The notes under the pieces: generated by a model | The model's database searches: none | The model's input: only the letters and a program-made list of their open reading frames with translations | What the model was told of the DNA's origin: nothing | Made by a program: the position numbers and the translations under genes | Shown: positions 32,593 to 44,941 of the stretch, in pieces | How the letters are laid out: each line of letters begins with the position of its first letter | Position numbering within the stretch: position 1 is the stretch's first letter | From: Amoebophrya sp. A120 | Lineage: Eukaryota > Sar > Dinophyceae > Syndiniales > Amoebophryaceae | Direction of reading: 5' to 3' | Assembly: GCA_905178155.1 (NCBI GenBank) | Contig: CAJINV010000009.1 | Location: forward strand, 1,175,907-1,239,906 | DNA: 64,000 nucleotides

Positions 32593-34479
32593 TCATTCTA
32601 GGCCTTCATCGTCCAGCTGCAGGAACTCACCCACACTGCTTTCACTTCTTCGCCTGGCCTCTGTCGCTGCAACTGCAGTCGCGTTCTTTGTTTGACTCTG
32701 CTGAAAAAACATTGCGGCGCTGTGGACCACGGAAAAGCTGTACTCCACTTCACGTGGCAGCGTCCTTGCGTTCTCCAAATGTATTTCACACTGCAGTATG
32801 TGGGCCGCGAGATAACGCAGTCGCGCGCACAGCAGAACCAAAACCGTCAGGGAGATCAAATCATCAGCTTCGAGCGGTTTTGGTTTTGACTTTCCACTAT
32901 CAGAAAATCGCGCCTCATATTCGACAGCGCTTACCCTCTGCAGTTCTGAGACCATCTCAGGAATCCACTTACTCACCAGCAGGTAGAAGGTCTGGAGCTT
33001 GTCTGCGGGGTGGATAGCGAGCCGCGAAGGTGAACGTCGGGCCTGCGGGGGCACTTGCTGTAGTTCCTTTTTCCGCTGCCCCTGACCTTCCAGCAAGTTT
33101 GCCAACGCGCGACCAACATCGAAAAGTCTCTCCTCCACAAGAGAAAAAGCTATAATCCTGTCGCGACCCTGAAGTTTTGGCACTAGTTGGGCGAATTGCG
33201 ACTCTACTAGGTTCTGCAGTGCGGATTGCGAGGACGGAGCACGAGTAGACGAGGGAGACAGAGAGCCAGCTAGATCTCGATTTCTTGCAGCAGGAGATTG
33301 CAACAACATTTCTGCGCTCGAGTCCACTTTTGTTTGCATTTGCTCAGAACTCAGAATGAAGCCCTGGAAAAGAAAAGGAGCGAGCACCGTGTACACGCTC
33401 CGGCTGATGGACTCGTAAACTTGGTCAAAGCTCACTGCAGTCTCCAGACTAGAGAGCTTCTCGGGATTCAAAATTAGCACCCGATTCGCAACACGAGAGG
33501 ACATTCTTGCCTGATCATGGCTTTTCTCCTGCAGACCTCCCTTGTTCTTTTTACGGAGCGAAGAATCGTACACAAACCGTTCCACCCGATTGCGGCGGGA
33601 GCCGACGTCATGCCCAGTTTTATGACCGCTGCCGTTGCCTCCTCTTGCCGAAAGACTCGACTGCTGGTTTTTCTGGTCCAGGCATTTGTAGATTTTTGTT
33701 GCGGCCTGTGCAATCAGGGCCTCCACGCGATCGGTCACGACGTCGCGTATCTGATCGGGAACATGTACCACTTCGCGCACGACCGCGTGCATCTCCTGCA
33801 TCAAACTTTCCTCGACGTCCGGGTAGAGACACAGAAAGTCCATGTTTTTCGCCGACTGGCGGAGTCGTGCCTCCAATGAGCTGTCTGGCCTATGTGTAGT
33901 TTCCTTTGATGTCAGAACTAGGTCATTGCCGTCACGGTCAAGCGGGGGTGGCGAATGCAACCGCGAGTCTGTTCTTTTCCCTTCTGCTTTGCTAGTTGAT
34001 GTGGTAACTGGTACCAAACTGCCCTTGATTACGAGAATCTGCAGCGTGCGATCGTGGTCAAACATGCTCTCCTCGGCGAGAATTTTGAAGCTTCCAGCAC
34101 CATTGCAAGTTTCATCTCCTTCTGCCTCTTTTGGCAACACTGTAATCGCGTTCGAAGCCACCAAGACCCGCTCACCCAGCAGGTTCAGGTAGGCTTTCCC
34201 CTGCAGCGCCGATGTCCTCTGGTCCTGCGTGTCTCCATTCGTCCCGTTTATGTCGGAAAGAACTTTCAAGGGCTGCAGAATGTGAGCCTCTACCCGTATC
34301 GCGTCAATTTCTTTGCCCGCCTCTGCGTCCCGATCTTGTTCCTTGGTGTTTACGCCGTCTCCCTCCTGTAGTTCTCTTGGTGTCGTAGGTACCAACACCA
34401 CGGTGCCCTCCGGAAGCGCGGCGTACAGAGGCAACTGCCGCAACGTCTGGAAAAAACTCGTCTGGTAGAAGTCTATCAT
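32593..34479 (-). CDS. Hypothetical protein, 628 residues
   Basis: A single-exon frame from ATG (MIDFYQTSFFQTLRQLPLYA) to TGA. No family is recognised. The first 60 residues are moderately hydrophobic and structured-looking (ALPEGTVVLVPTT). The middle has alpha-helical stretches such as EESLMQEMHAVVREVVHVPD and VYESISRSVYTVLAPFLFQG, separated by Ser/Arg/Gln-rich linkers. The C-terminal part has a Leu-rich helix (SLTVLVLLCARLRYLAAHIL). There is no clear signal peptide or transmembrane segment. Codon composition matches the neighbours and the frame is long and uninterrupted, so it is very likely a real gene. Its start lies 148 bp from the end of the next ORF upstream. Confidence 0.65.
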   Translation of the reverse strand: MIDFYQTSFFQTLRQLPLYAALPEGTVVLVPTTPRELQEGDGVNTKEQDRDAEAGKEIDAIRVEAHILQPLKVLSDINGTNGDTQDQRTSALQGKAYLNLLGERVLVASNAITVLPKEAEGDETCNGAGSFKILAEESMFDHDRTLQILVIKGSLVPVTTSTSKAEGKRTDSRLHSPPPLDRDGNDLVLTSKETTHRPDSSLEARLRQSAKNMDFLCLYPDVEESLMQEMHAVVREVVHVPDQIRDVVTDRVEALIAQAATKIYKCLDQKNQQSSLSARGGNGSGHKTGHDVGSRRNRVERFVYDSSLRKKNKGGLQEKSHDQARMSSRVANRVLILNPEKLSSLETAVSFDQVYESISRSVYTVLAPFLFQGFILSSEQMQTKVDSSAEMLLQSPAARNRDLAGSLSPSSTRAPSSQSALQNLVESQFAQLVPKLQGRDRIIAFSLVEERLFDVGRALANLLEGQGQRKKELQQVPPQARRSPSRLAIHPADKLQTFYLLVSKWIPEMVSELQRVSAVEYEARFSDSGKSKPKPLEADDLISLTVLVLLCARLRYLAAHILQCEIHLENARTLPREVEYSFSVVHSAAMFFQQSQTKNATAVAATEARRRSESSVGEFLQLDDEGLE

Positions 34480-34627
34480 GGTTGTGGCTTTTGCCTATTT
34501 CACATGTGTTTCGAGAGTCTGTATCTATCGGTGTTTGTCGTCTCATGGATGAGGTAAAAGTTTCATCCACACGACGTAGCAACAAATCTAGCTGACTGCG
34601 GAACACTTTCGACAGAGGAACTCAACT

Positions 34628-34858
34628 TCATATCGTCGCTTCTACGTCTAGCACTTTATGATCGCGTCCCATCCGTATTTCACTAAATATCGACATAGAT
34701 CCATCGACTTTGCCGCCTCGAAAACTGCAGTGATCCCAACTTTCTTCTTGTCGGCCATTATTGTCATTAAACGCTGATCCGTACTGCGACAAGTTTGCAC
34801 TCTGACCACTTATGTCCTCCTGGTCCACGACTTCTATACCTGTCCTCGGACGGTCCAT
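34628..34858 (-). CDS. Small hypothetical protein, 76 residues
   Basis: A short acidic frame starting MDRPRTGIEVVDQED and ending in TGA. An upstream AG (GTTGCAG) could be an acceptor, but the first ATG after it is in another frame, which weakens the call. It may be a small gene or an untranslated stretch. Confidence 0.3.
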   Translation of the reverse strand: MDRPRTGIEVVDQEDISGQSANLSQYGSAFNDNNGRQEESWDHCSFRGGKVDGSMSIFSEIRMGRDHKVLDVEATI

Positions 34859-34903
34859 GCCGGTGAAAAAAACACCGGTAGCGGACGCACATGCGCCCTG
34901 CAA

Positions 34904-35083
34904 CTTGATTCTTCACCTTAAAGTGAATAGCGTGTCACTGTGATTGAGCTTTTGGTGCTGTGAATGTGAAGAAAAAAAAAGTTTTGCCCACATATCGCAG
35001 CCTCTCGCTTGTCCTCTCCCTTATATCAGGTTAGCGCATTGTCGTGATCGATCCAAATTTAACCAACTGACAGAGGGTTACGA
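34904..35083. other. Short intergenic
   Basis: Contains an A-run on the plus strand (near 34972) and no coding frame. Confidence 0.4.
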
Positions 35084-35833
35084 TCACCGGATTCGTGCTT
35101 CATGATCTATTCCTCTATTCCTTCCTGCGACGCTACGGGACGCCTCCACCATTCGCAGCGGCCGCAGAATGCAAGACATGTCATCCAGTGGCATTCTCTC
35201 GGGTTCGGTCCGGTAAACATCCGACTTTACTGTCTCGGTTCCGATATCAACGCAAAAGGTCCGAATTTTAGCCACCTCACTCGACTTTCGAGAGTACCCA
35301 ACCAAGTACTCTGCACAGGCCTCCGCGGTGGTAAATGCAACGGCCTCACTCTTACTCACCAACTGCTGTCGCAAGCGGCCGACTTCTGTGCTGGGAAAGT
35401 ATGTTTCACGGACGTGGTCAGCGTTGTCGCGGATGCGGGTCTGCAGCCAATTCCGAACGTAGCCCATATGCTCCATATGGGCTACTGCCAGCAGTGCGGG
35501 CGGATCGGGATTCACAATGTGCTGAAAGGCTTCCATTGCGGTGCGGAGCTTCCCGCCGTTCACCTGGTGCACGGTGAAAAGCGGCGTCACCTCCGAGCCA
35601 GAAACCCTCGGTGGCGGCCCCCGACAGCTGCAGCAGGTAATCACGTAGAACAAACAACCATCATCGTCTCCCTCGAAATCGTCGTCAGACCGCCTTTCTA
35701 TATAGTCTACAACTAAGGCCCAGGGGCGGTGGTTACCCCGCTCCTCGCCACAAAATCTGCTCAGCGCATCGCCGATGAGCCGCGCGTGGCTACCAACCGG
35801 CTGCAATCGCCCAGGTCCGTCTGGTGCTGGCAT
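35084..35833 (-). CDS. Hypothetical protein, 249 residues
   Basis: A single-exon frame from ATG to TGA. The ATG follows GTAGACAG directly, a plausible trans-splice acceptor. No family is recognised. The protein starts MPAPDGPGRLQPVG, has an acidic patch (RRSDDDFEGDDDG), a Cys cluster (VITCCSCRG), the stretch HMEHMGYVRNWLQ encoded by a perfect 12-bp palindrome, and an Arg-rich C-terminus. There is no signal peptide or membrane helix. It could be soluble or the remnant of a longer gene. Confidence 0.5.
   Translation of the reverse strand: MPAPDGPGRLQPVGSHARLIGDALSRFCGEERGNHRPWALVVDYIERRSDDDFEGDDDGCLFYVITCCSCRGPPPRVSGSEVTPLFTVHQVNGGKLRTAMEAFQHIVNPDPPALLAVAHMEHMGYVRNWLQTRIRDNADHVRETYFPSTEVGRLRQQLVSKSEAVAFTTAEACAEYLVGYSRKSSEVAKIRTFCVDIGTETVKSDVYRTEPERMPLDDMSCILRPLRMVEASRSVAGRNRGIDHEARIR
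35459..35485. repeat. Perfect 12-bp palindrome with 3-base spacer
   Basis: GTAGCCCATATG, then CTC, then CATATGGGCTAC: a perfect inverted repeat inside the 35084-35833 gene. It may be chance, a protein-binding site or an RNA hairpin in the coding region. Confidence 0.6.
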
Positions 35834-36389
35834 TCTGTCTACTCACAACATTTGAAGATAGCCCTAGATAAAGGTCTCAGATCGATGAAACCGCTTGGCT
35901 TCCCTGGTCTTTGATCACAATGTCTTAATTGACAAACCAAATAATTTACCCACACAACACAAGACAAGGTGGAGGTGCAGAGCGCTCGGTTTCGGTGCTT
36001 GCGCAATACAAGTGACCGCCCACTCGAATGGGCAGGAACATCCTCTTCAACACACTGGACTGTGCCGGTGCTTAATCCCATGGCTGGACTCAGACGCAAC
36101 CAGGAGCAGCCCTAGGCAATTATCGTTCTCCTACTTGAAGAATCTGAATCATACAGAAGCATATCGTGCGCGAGGAACGTTTTTTGGTGTTCAAAATCAA
36201 ATTTCAACGCATAGTTGCGTGAAGCGTTTTTCCTTTGAATGTAAGTCTAAAACATCGAGTTCAAAGCAATGGTAAAGTCATCAGTGTTATATACTTTCTT
36301 TCCTTCAGAAGCAAGCTCTAGCGTGAGAGCGACGATACTGTAATGGTGTTCATCTAGAAGGCAGTTTACTACAATAAATTCCGTCATCT
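35834..36389. other. Intergenic
   Basis: No supported frame. It contains the upstream flank of the 249-residue gene and the 3' flank of the large helical-repeat gene. Confidence 0.4.
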
Positions 36390-39300
36390 TTATTCCTGCG
36401 AGATGGCTGTGAAGACCTGTTTTATCCACTGGAACTGGGTTTTCTTGGAGTCCGACATGCCCCGTTTTTCCGCGACGTAGTCGACACAGGTCAACAGCTG
36501 CTTTTTTGTCCAGTGGAACCTTGCGAAGAGCGTCTGGACGCACTGCAGAAACCGTTCCGTGTCATCAAAATTGTTCACCTCCACAAAGGACGCGTAGCCG
36601 CGCAGGATTCCGATGCAAATCCGGGACAAAAGCGTGGACTTCGTTTCCGGCAGCTGCACAAGTTGCAGCACGCGCATCACAGTGTGCGTTTGGCTTTCCT
36701 GCAGTTTCTTGTGCAGTGCTTGTTTCCGCGACTTGTTTGCCGAAGAAGTCGGAATCGCCGCGGACACAAGAACATTCGCGGAGGTCGTGCCGGCAGCAGC
36801 GATACCGTCTGGGACGGAACTAGAGTTCCCGAGGTTCGTCGACGCAGCACCGAATCCCGCGGAAGCGGATGAACTTGTCTGCTTCATTTTCGCGGCCAAG
36901 TCCTCGTTTTGTCGGTCGCTTTGGATTTTCGCGGTGACGTTGTTGGCGTTGTCCATCGTGTTTTTGAAGTCGCGTTTGCGGGTTTGGTCGCTGGAAACCT
37001 CGCACAGGAACAAGCAGCTGAAAAGACCCTGCATCACAGCCAATTTCGCGATGTTCAGGATCCCGCAGTACCGCTGAATTTTGCGCGACCACCACAGAAA
37101 GTCGTCGACCAGCAACTCCTCGTTGGCGATGGACGAGGAAATGTACCTTTTCAGCACCTGTTTCGCCTTCAAAAACGCTTGCTCCTCCTCTGATGTCCAC
37201 TGCCCCGACCGCGTGAAGTCGTCGACAATCACCTTGTCTTGCTGCTGCGCGAGTGTTTGCTGCTGTTGCTGGTTGGTGCTGGAGGAAGACGCTGCGTTTT
37301 GCTGCGACGAAGAAGCTGCTGCAGCTGCCCCGCCGTGGTGGCCGCCGATGCTCAAACCGACGTTGCTGCCGCCAACCGACTTGTTGTTCAGCGTGCTGCC
37401 TCCGATAGAATTTTGTGCGCCGGTGTTGTGGTTGGTAACGGTCCCGTACGAAGAGTACTGGTTTGCACACAGCAGCGCCTGCAAGGCCGCACGAAACCCG
37501 GTACCCTTCTTGACGGCGCGCACAGCGGTCGCGCTCTGGCCCTGCGGGGGGCCAGCTGCAACTGTCGCAAGTGCAGCAGCCTTCTGCACAGCTCCCGCAG
37601 TCGTGTCCTTACCCAGCTCCTTCTCGTTAACCGCAGTATTCGGCAAGAAAGGGTTTTTCGCGACCAGCATCTTGTCAGCTTCGAGCTCCTGCTGCAGGGC
37701 CAACGTTAGTCGGGGGAGATCCCCGAGTTGCGCAAAAAAATTCAGCTGCACGAGCTGCGCTTCCTGCTGCAACTTCGTCGTTAGCTGCTCGATCGTGTTT
37801 GCGCGGGACGTGATGTCAAAGACGACGTCATTCCAAATGTCTCGGTACTTTTTCCAATTCATCACCTCCTGCAACGGATCAACTGCTTGGACGTGCTGGT
37901 CTAGATTCTCTTGCTGCGAGGCGGATACCAAATTGGCGCCAACCATGGAGGAGCCCGGCCTTGACGCCCCTGTGTCGCGCCCGGCGGCGAAAGAGGAGTT
38001 CCGGCCGAGCTCCTGGTGGGAGGATTGGTATTGCTGGTGCTGTTGGGGCAGAAGCGACAGCCCCTGCCCGGAAAAAACGCCCGTGGTCCTCGAGTGCCCG
38101 AACAGTGGTACGGGGTTCTGATTCTCGTCGAGTCCGAAGTAGATGCTGCGTACCCGCTGCTGGCTGCGCAGAAACTTCAGAAGCTTCGTGGCCATCACAA
38201 TGCGGTGGTTCGCAGAGCGCGTTTCCTGCAACAGCTTCTTCATTTTGTTCTTCTTCTGCTGCGGTTCGTGGTCTTGGTCCAGATTGAGCAGATTACTGCC
38301 TCCGCCGCCGTCTTCGTCGTTGTGGTTTGGCGACTTCTTCCGCACGTAGTTCAGAATGCTCTTGAGAACCCCCTCAAACAGGTCTGCGGAGCTCATTCCG
38401 CGCACGAACTTGAGGAACTTGCAGACCAGGTCGGGGCGGTGCTTCAACACGGGCAGGCACTGCTCAATCTGTTCGTGCGTCAGCTCCTCGAAGTTCCGGA
38501 ACCCGGTTTTGATGCAGAAGCTGCCCACCCGGCCCAGAATGCGCATGTACTTGTTCAGATCGAGCTCGCTCGGTGAACCATTTTCGCCCTTGCTGGAGTC
38601 CCTGCCGCCGCCCGCTGATGTCTTCTCCCTTTTCTGCACCAGCCGCCCGCAACTCCGGGCCAGGGTCTGCGGCGCGATTTGCGCCATGAGCTCCAGAAAG
38701 CGAACGATTTTGTCCTCGTCAATCCCCGAAAAGTCGAAAGCGAGACCACCTTCAGCGGTCGCTGTCTGCATCTGCTCCTGCACAACTCCATTTGAGAGTC
38801 CGACGTCTGCAGCTTCCTTTTCCACCTCTTTGGCCGCCTTGCTCTCGTTGTGTTCGGTATTCGCGAGGAAGTCTATCAATGAGTCCACGAAAAACACTCG
38901 TTTGTTAGGTCGGCAGCTGCTAGTCAGCAAATTTCCTGTAGACGAGGACGACGCCGCGGCAGACGTTCCCACTACGACCCCGGTAGCGTGCTTTACGCCT
39001 CCTATAGGCGGCAAGTTGTCCTCGAGCGACGCAAAGTAGTCGTCGACGATGGAGTCCACGACGCTTTCCTCGTTCGGCTGCTCGTGCTGCTCTACGTTCT
39101 CGTCAAACAGATCGATCTCTTCTGCGAGCTCCAGCTTGCTTTTGTTCTTCCGCTGCATCTTCTTGGCCTTCTTTGCCGGAGGCGGTTTTACCTCCTCCTC
39201 AAGCGCGCCCTCGACGTCAAAGTTCTGCTGATCGCTAGGATCTACGGGCTCACCCTCTTCGTTCAGGTGTGGTTCGCCGTCGCCAGCGAGCTCCTCCTCG

Positions 39301-42300
39301 TCCTCGTCGCCCAGCGCCGTGTTTTTGTTTAGCCAATCCCCGAAGCAGTGCGCGCTACAGGCGCGCGCCATCAGGTCGCAGAAGGCAGCGAGGTTCCGCT
39401 CGTATTTCTTCCGCACGGCAGCCGTTATCTTCAGCGGTTTTTTCCGCTCTGGCTCTTCGCTTTTTATTTTCGTCGAGTCAGCATCCTTCTTCGCATCGAA
39501 GTCTACGTCCATCGGATCGTCGTCCGCCGGGGCGGCGTTCTTGATGTTTGCCAGGTCCTCCTGCTCTTCCATCTCCTCACCCTCTAGTAGAGCGGCCTCC
39601 TTTGAAGCGGGCTTCTGTTGCGCAGCAGTCGCTTGCCGAGTGAGAAACTGTCGAAGATCGTCTTGAAAAAAAGCGCTTTTTGATACTAACCACCAGTCTT
39701 GGCGGCCCACCAGGCAGTCACGACAGGTCGAGACAACGTTGCAGATGTGCGGCCCGCCGTTTCCAAAGAACGCGACAAAAGTCTTCCAGATTTCGCGAAA
39801 GGTGTGCTTGCTGTAGGCGCCTGTTGAGTTGATTGATGCAAGACTCACATCAGGAGTGTGCCTATATCTATGCGCATTCCCATGATTCAGACTCTATGTG
39901 GCAACATAAAAAGACAAAAAACGGTGAGGGAAGCGGTTTACTTCAAGAGACTCACACTAGTTCAACGCCAAGAATGGAAACATCACCGGCTTCAAAACAA
40001 TTACGATGCTCCTGCAGTTCCCAATGGTCACGCTCCACGTTCTCCAATATTGCCTTCGTTTCCGCCGTGAACAGCCTTTTTCGTCTTGCGTAAACGCTGA
40101 AGCCAGTATAGTCAGGAAGCTTTATCACCGACGGCAGGAAGCACGCCTTCCTAGAAGAGCAAAGCAAAGTCTGCTGGTGGTCCTTACTTTCGGCAGAACC
40201 TGTTGCTCCTGCACCCTGCCTCCTTTTCATGTTCGCTGCTGCAGCATTCGCACTTGTTCCGGTGCTCGCAAGCTGTTGGGCCGCGGCACCAGCAGGATTC
40301 GACCCTGCCACTAAAGGACTTGCGCACACGTTGACCAGATTGCGTTCGATGCAGAAGATGAGACTTTCCGCCTCCACCACTTCGTTCGCAGACTCTTTCA
40401 TCAGAGCGTACAGAGAGAAACAGTTTTCTACGAGAGAGTCCCGTATCGATCGGTCATCCAACAGAATGACGTTGTTGAGGAAGAGCTTCGCGCATTGCAT
40501 CGCCACTTTGCGGACCGGCCGTTTCTTGTCCAGCAGACGGTTTGTTAGCCGCTTCAGCACGTAGTACGGCATGAAGCTCGTGGCCTTCATCTGCTCCAGA
40601 AGCTCCGGAACCGTCGTCGCGGCCTTAATTTTGGACGCAAAACAGCCTGAGCCGCGACCAGTGCTCGTCGAGTGTGTCACGGCGCCCGCCGGCATGTTGC
40701 TGGTCGTGCTCCGTTTTTTCTTCTTGTTCGTTTTGCCGCCGTTGTTCCCCGCTGGGGCGGTGGCAGCCGCGACAACTTCCTCGTATCTCTGCCGATACCA
40801 ATCGAGCCAGAGCGTCACTGTCTCCTTCATCCGTTCGCAAACGACGGCTCTGGGCGCTTCCTCTGGATCCATCAACAACGCGTGAATGCGCATCCAGAGA
40901 CACTTCTCCAACGACCTCCCGGACGAGGATGCGCTGCCGTTGTGTAGTCTTGACGAGGAACTATTGTTCGGTACACCGCCGCCCGTCGGCAACCCCGACA
41001 TGACGGTGCGGCCCAGCTCGCCGAGGCGGGACATGTTACTCATCCCGGTGTTGGGGGGCGGACAAGAGGCGAGGATGCTCAAATTGTGCGCCCCGGCCGT
41101 GGCTGTTGCTGCGGGCGCCGTTAAAGGCTCCTGCTTGCAAAGCAAGTAGAACTCGGAGACGACAAACTTTGGCAAGAAGGCCAGCGCGCGCTCCTGCAGA
41201 TCCACGTCGCCCATGCAGTCAATCCAGGACTTGCTCAGATTCAGGAAGATGCGCTTCATCCGGTGGTCGACCTTGTCAAGGTCCGTCAGCAGCTGCTGCG
41301 TTTTCGTCGCATTACCTTCGCCTTCCGCAAGTAAGCCAAAATTGACCGCGGTCGAGCTGCTGCTGCCGCCAATCTGCTCGTTGGGACCACCCAGCAGGGG
41401 CGTGGCGGGCACGACAGGTTGGTCCGAACAACCTGTGTCGACGCTGGTCGTGAGCAGTTTTTCCCCGTAGAACACCATCAAGTTAGCAAGTAGGTCGGTC
41501 AAGAGACAGCGCTGCTCCAGCGCCACGGCTTTCTCCTCTTCGGCCTGCGCCAACTCCTCTTCGGTCGTCGCACGACCGCTAGTGGTTCCTGCTGCCGCGC
41601 TCTTCGTCGCCAGGAGCATGTCCTGCTTCTTTTCGACTTGCGACTGGAGCAAGAGTGGGATCAGCTGCTCCGCCAGAAGGGGGGACAACTTCAGGCACTC
41701 AAACGCGAGGATGCAGTACAAACACACCCCGTCTTCCACCGTGAACAATTCTTTCCGGATCAAATCCGACAGGTACTGCAGAGCGTGGTTGGTCGTGATC
41801 TTCTGAAAGATGTCCTCCGCAAACTGCCGGGTTCCGGTTTGCTCCGGCTCGAGGAATCCGATCAGAATTTTCTCCAGCAGTCCTGGTCTCTCCAGCTTGA
41901 TGAGCGGCGAGTTCAGAAAAGTGGTGATGATGCTGATAAAGTGCGAGTAGAGCAGCTTTGTCGTGAGCTGCGGCTTGCCGCCGCCCGGCTGCTGGGTCAC
42001 GGCCGAAAACTCGAAGCCAATGTCTAGGATCTGGTCCAGGCAGGCGGGAAGAATCTTGTCTTGGTACTGCGGATCCTGGGTGTGAAGCAGAAAATTTGTC
42101 ACCCAAGAATGCTGCAGACTGCTTCCCACAGCGGAACTTGCAGAGGTCGATGCGCTGGTCAGTTGCGCCTGCTGTCCTCCACCTACGGAGCTCATTCCCT
42201 CAGCAAAGTGCGCGAAGCACTTCCCCAGCTTCTCCACGAGATAAAAGTTTGCCAGCGCGCCGTGCTTCTGCAGCACGTACAGGAAAAAGCACATCAGCTC

Positions 42301-44075
42301 GTCGAGCAGCGCATGACTGAGCTGCTCGTTGGTTGGCAGCCCGTCCTCGTAGCCAATCAAATACTGGTCCAGGTCTTCTGTGTAGGAATCGAGGCTCTGG
42401 GCGTGGAAAGTTTGCATCTCTTCGAGAGAGCCGAAGTTGCCCGAGACGCGTTTCTGCACACAGCAGGCGCTCTTCGTCATGCGCTCCGGATCAAAGATCC
42501 GCTTGCAGCCCTGAAGCTGCTGCTGGGACAGCAAGTTTTGCCGACCAGATATCGCTTGGCTTCCCGCACTAGCGGCTCCTCCTTTTTGGTCTTGCAGTTG
42601 CACAAAAAGTTGCTCCTGTTCGTGCGTGATAACGTCCACAAGGAGAGCGTCTTCCGCGTCCAGCTTCGGCTTTGGCGGCTTCTTGCGGCACTTCACCGAG
42701 CAGTCCTTGCGACTGGAGAGCAACACCGGCCCGAGTATAGAATCGTCGCAGTTCGGCTTGCGGCAGGAGGAGCGGTAGGACACCTTCTTGCTGGTCCGCT
42801 TCGGGCTGGGCGGTGGGAGATTGTCAAAGTCCAGAAACCGGCACGGCTCGCCCGCCAGGTTCTCGCTTTCCGATTCGTACTCCTCGGAATCCTCCTCCTC
42901 TTCCTCGCCTTCCTGCTCCTCGTTGGCTCCAATGACATTGGGGTTCAGAACCTGCATTTGACGTTGTGGATCGATTTTAGTTGAAGGAAGAATTGATTTT
43001 CATGATCTATCAGATCATCTGCCTATTCGGTCACAGAATGCCACCCGATTTTCGCACCGCACCCTTGAACACAGGTTGACAAAGTTGAAATGAACTACTT
43101 ACTACACGATAGAGCGGTCGACAGCAACTACTTAAGTACCTGCGCACCACCCGCCGCTCCTTCCCCGGATGCTGGCGACACAACAGGCTGTGGCTTTGCG
43201 GCTTCCAACATGTCAATCCGGGCCTTTTCCAGTTTCTGCTGCACGAACCCGGCACAGCACTTGCCGTTCGTCAGCTCCACTAAATCGACGAGCCTCGCCG
43301 CGAGCTGTACCTCGTTCTCTTCGTTCGTGAGCAGACATTCCTGAATTGACACCGGACAAGTGAACTCGACCTCTTGCATATTATCCGAGTGCACCGAATT
43401 CTGCTCCAGATTCTTCCCCAGACTCCGACTTATCATCTTTTTTCCGGACGCAGAGAGAACTGACAACTCGTCCCCTACGCCCGCTTTCCGCTTCTGCCGC
43501 ATCTTTTCGCTCGTGTTGCACATGGCCTGGATGCGCTTGTCGGAGGAGGCTACTGCAATCGAAGACGGCAGGGGCGGACTGTCGGCGTTGTTCGTAAAGT
43601 CCGGAGCCAATGGCGGGCTAAAGGCCCCTAGTTCCATGCTAATGGGTTTCAAGTTGCTCGACGTCTCGCCAAACTTTCCGAAGGAGCTCGCACTAGAGCC
43701 ACCGGCCACGCCGCCCGAGCCGCAGCAGGCGCGGCTGAGGGCCCCGTGGAAGGTCCCGTCCTGCGCAAACCGATCATTGTCGCGAAGCAACCGCAGACAC
43801 ACGCCCTCGAAGACGAAGGCAGAAGCGTGCTGGTCGAAATGCTTGTACTCGCTGACACTGTCGATGTTTTGGATCTCTGTCATGAACGAGTCCCAGTTCG
43901 TCACGGCATTTGCAGCGGTTTTCTGCATTTTCCGTGCCGTCGTGCGCTTCTCCACGTACTCGTCATCCGAGGAAGTCCGCTTCCGCCGCTGATTCTCATT
44001 CAGCTGCTGTTGGAACAAACTACTGCTTCCCCGCCCAGTGCCGCCCCCAGCGGTCGTGTCCGGAAAATTAGACAT
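36390..44075 (-). CDS. Giant helical-repeat (HEAT-like) protein, 2450 residues
   Basis: Three exons joined by canonical GT-AG introns: 44075-43140, 42951-39956 and 39810-36390. The two introns are 188 and 145 bp, and the sum is exactly 2451 codons. The start ATG at 44075 lies 14 bases after an AG (ATCTAG). The N-terminus has a basic nuclear-signal-like run (QRRKRTSSDDE, KRTTARKMQK). The body is dominated by amphipathic helix pairs such as RPVRKVAMQCAKLFLNNVIL, RFLELMAQIAPQTLARSCG and RVGSFCIKTGFRNFEELT, separated by acidic and Gln/Ser-rich linkers. This pattern suits HEAT/ARM-type scaffolds, for example condensin, cohesin-loader or other chromosome proteins, but I cannot name the family. A CRKPNCDD...CSVKCRKK cysteine cluster near residue 360 may bind zinc. 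Probably nuclear. Confidence 0.7.
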
Positions 44076-44079
44076 GGCC

Positions 44080-44941
44080 ACGCACTGTCCTAGATATGAC
44101 TCGTGGCAATCATGCTTGACGAAGCTTCACTACTCACGTATTCTTGCTTCGCACATATCAAAAAAACCGTAATCGGGTACTGCTCTTTGATTTTGTCCGT
44201 CCCCTCCGAATGATCCGTAGTGCCTCTCGAATGCAGGAGGCACTGCTGCGGAAAAATACTTACCGCGTATCTGCATTCTTTGCATTTTGTGTGCAGAACA
44301 TCAAAGTTCTTGAAATTCAAATTCAGAAGCAAAAAATCTTTTTTTCTTCACAACCCTGAAGACACAGTACTACTTACACACATACAGCAATGTTCCTGCG
44401 ATCAACATCATCATAGGGCGAAATCGAAAACGTCATCGAATTATAGCACACGAGACATGTAAGAAGTAAGTACGTCTACGTTTCCTGTTCGGAGATAACA
44501 TTCAAATTTGTTCGAAGTGACTTCGCGTCGAAGTTGTCGACTTTCGGCACGATAAGCGATCTCAAAGTGCGATTCGTTGTCTGTCAACCTTCTTCGAAAA
44601 AGGTAGCTAGTGGTCAACGTCGACATCATCAAACAACTCTATGTCGAAATAACTACGTTCCAACAACTCCTCACATCGAACGATGATCGCCGGCTTGTTG
44701 AAAGCACGGAAGGTACGTACCACACACACCTGCTCGGCTGAAATTGCAAGTGCTCAATCGCATTGCATCGTTCTCCGCATTCTTTGCATTTGCGTGTCAC
44801 AGACTGTTCTGTATTCTTGTAGTTCCGGGGTGTTTTTTTTTTTCCGAATGGCATCTTCATATTCTCAGCGAATGTTCCGCTCGGGCTATCGACAACCAAA
44901 AATTCCTTGTCCTTGCTAAGGATGTAGTTTCAGGTAGGTAC
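44080..44941. other. Intergenic
   Basis: About 860 bp without a supported coding frame. Near-identical phrases containing cattctttgcatttt occur at 44274 and 44779, a weak dispersed repeat. Confidence 0.4.

Noticed and set aside
37081-38121. Plus-strand 346-codon frame opposite the helical-repeat gene
   Set aside because: Ser/Cys/Ala-rich composition typical of an antisense shadow; the minus strand has the phase-consistent gene.
42061-42984. Plus-strand 307-codon frame
   Set aside because: Leu/Arg-rich antisense shadow of the same large gene.
43071-43095. Match to the 12381 introner end (GACAAAGTTGAAAT)
   Set aside because: Only 14 bases, no paired end; the intron there has ordinary GT-AG borders.
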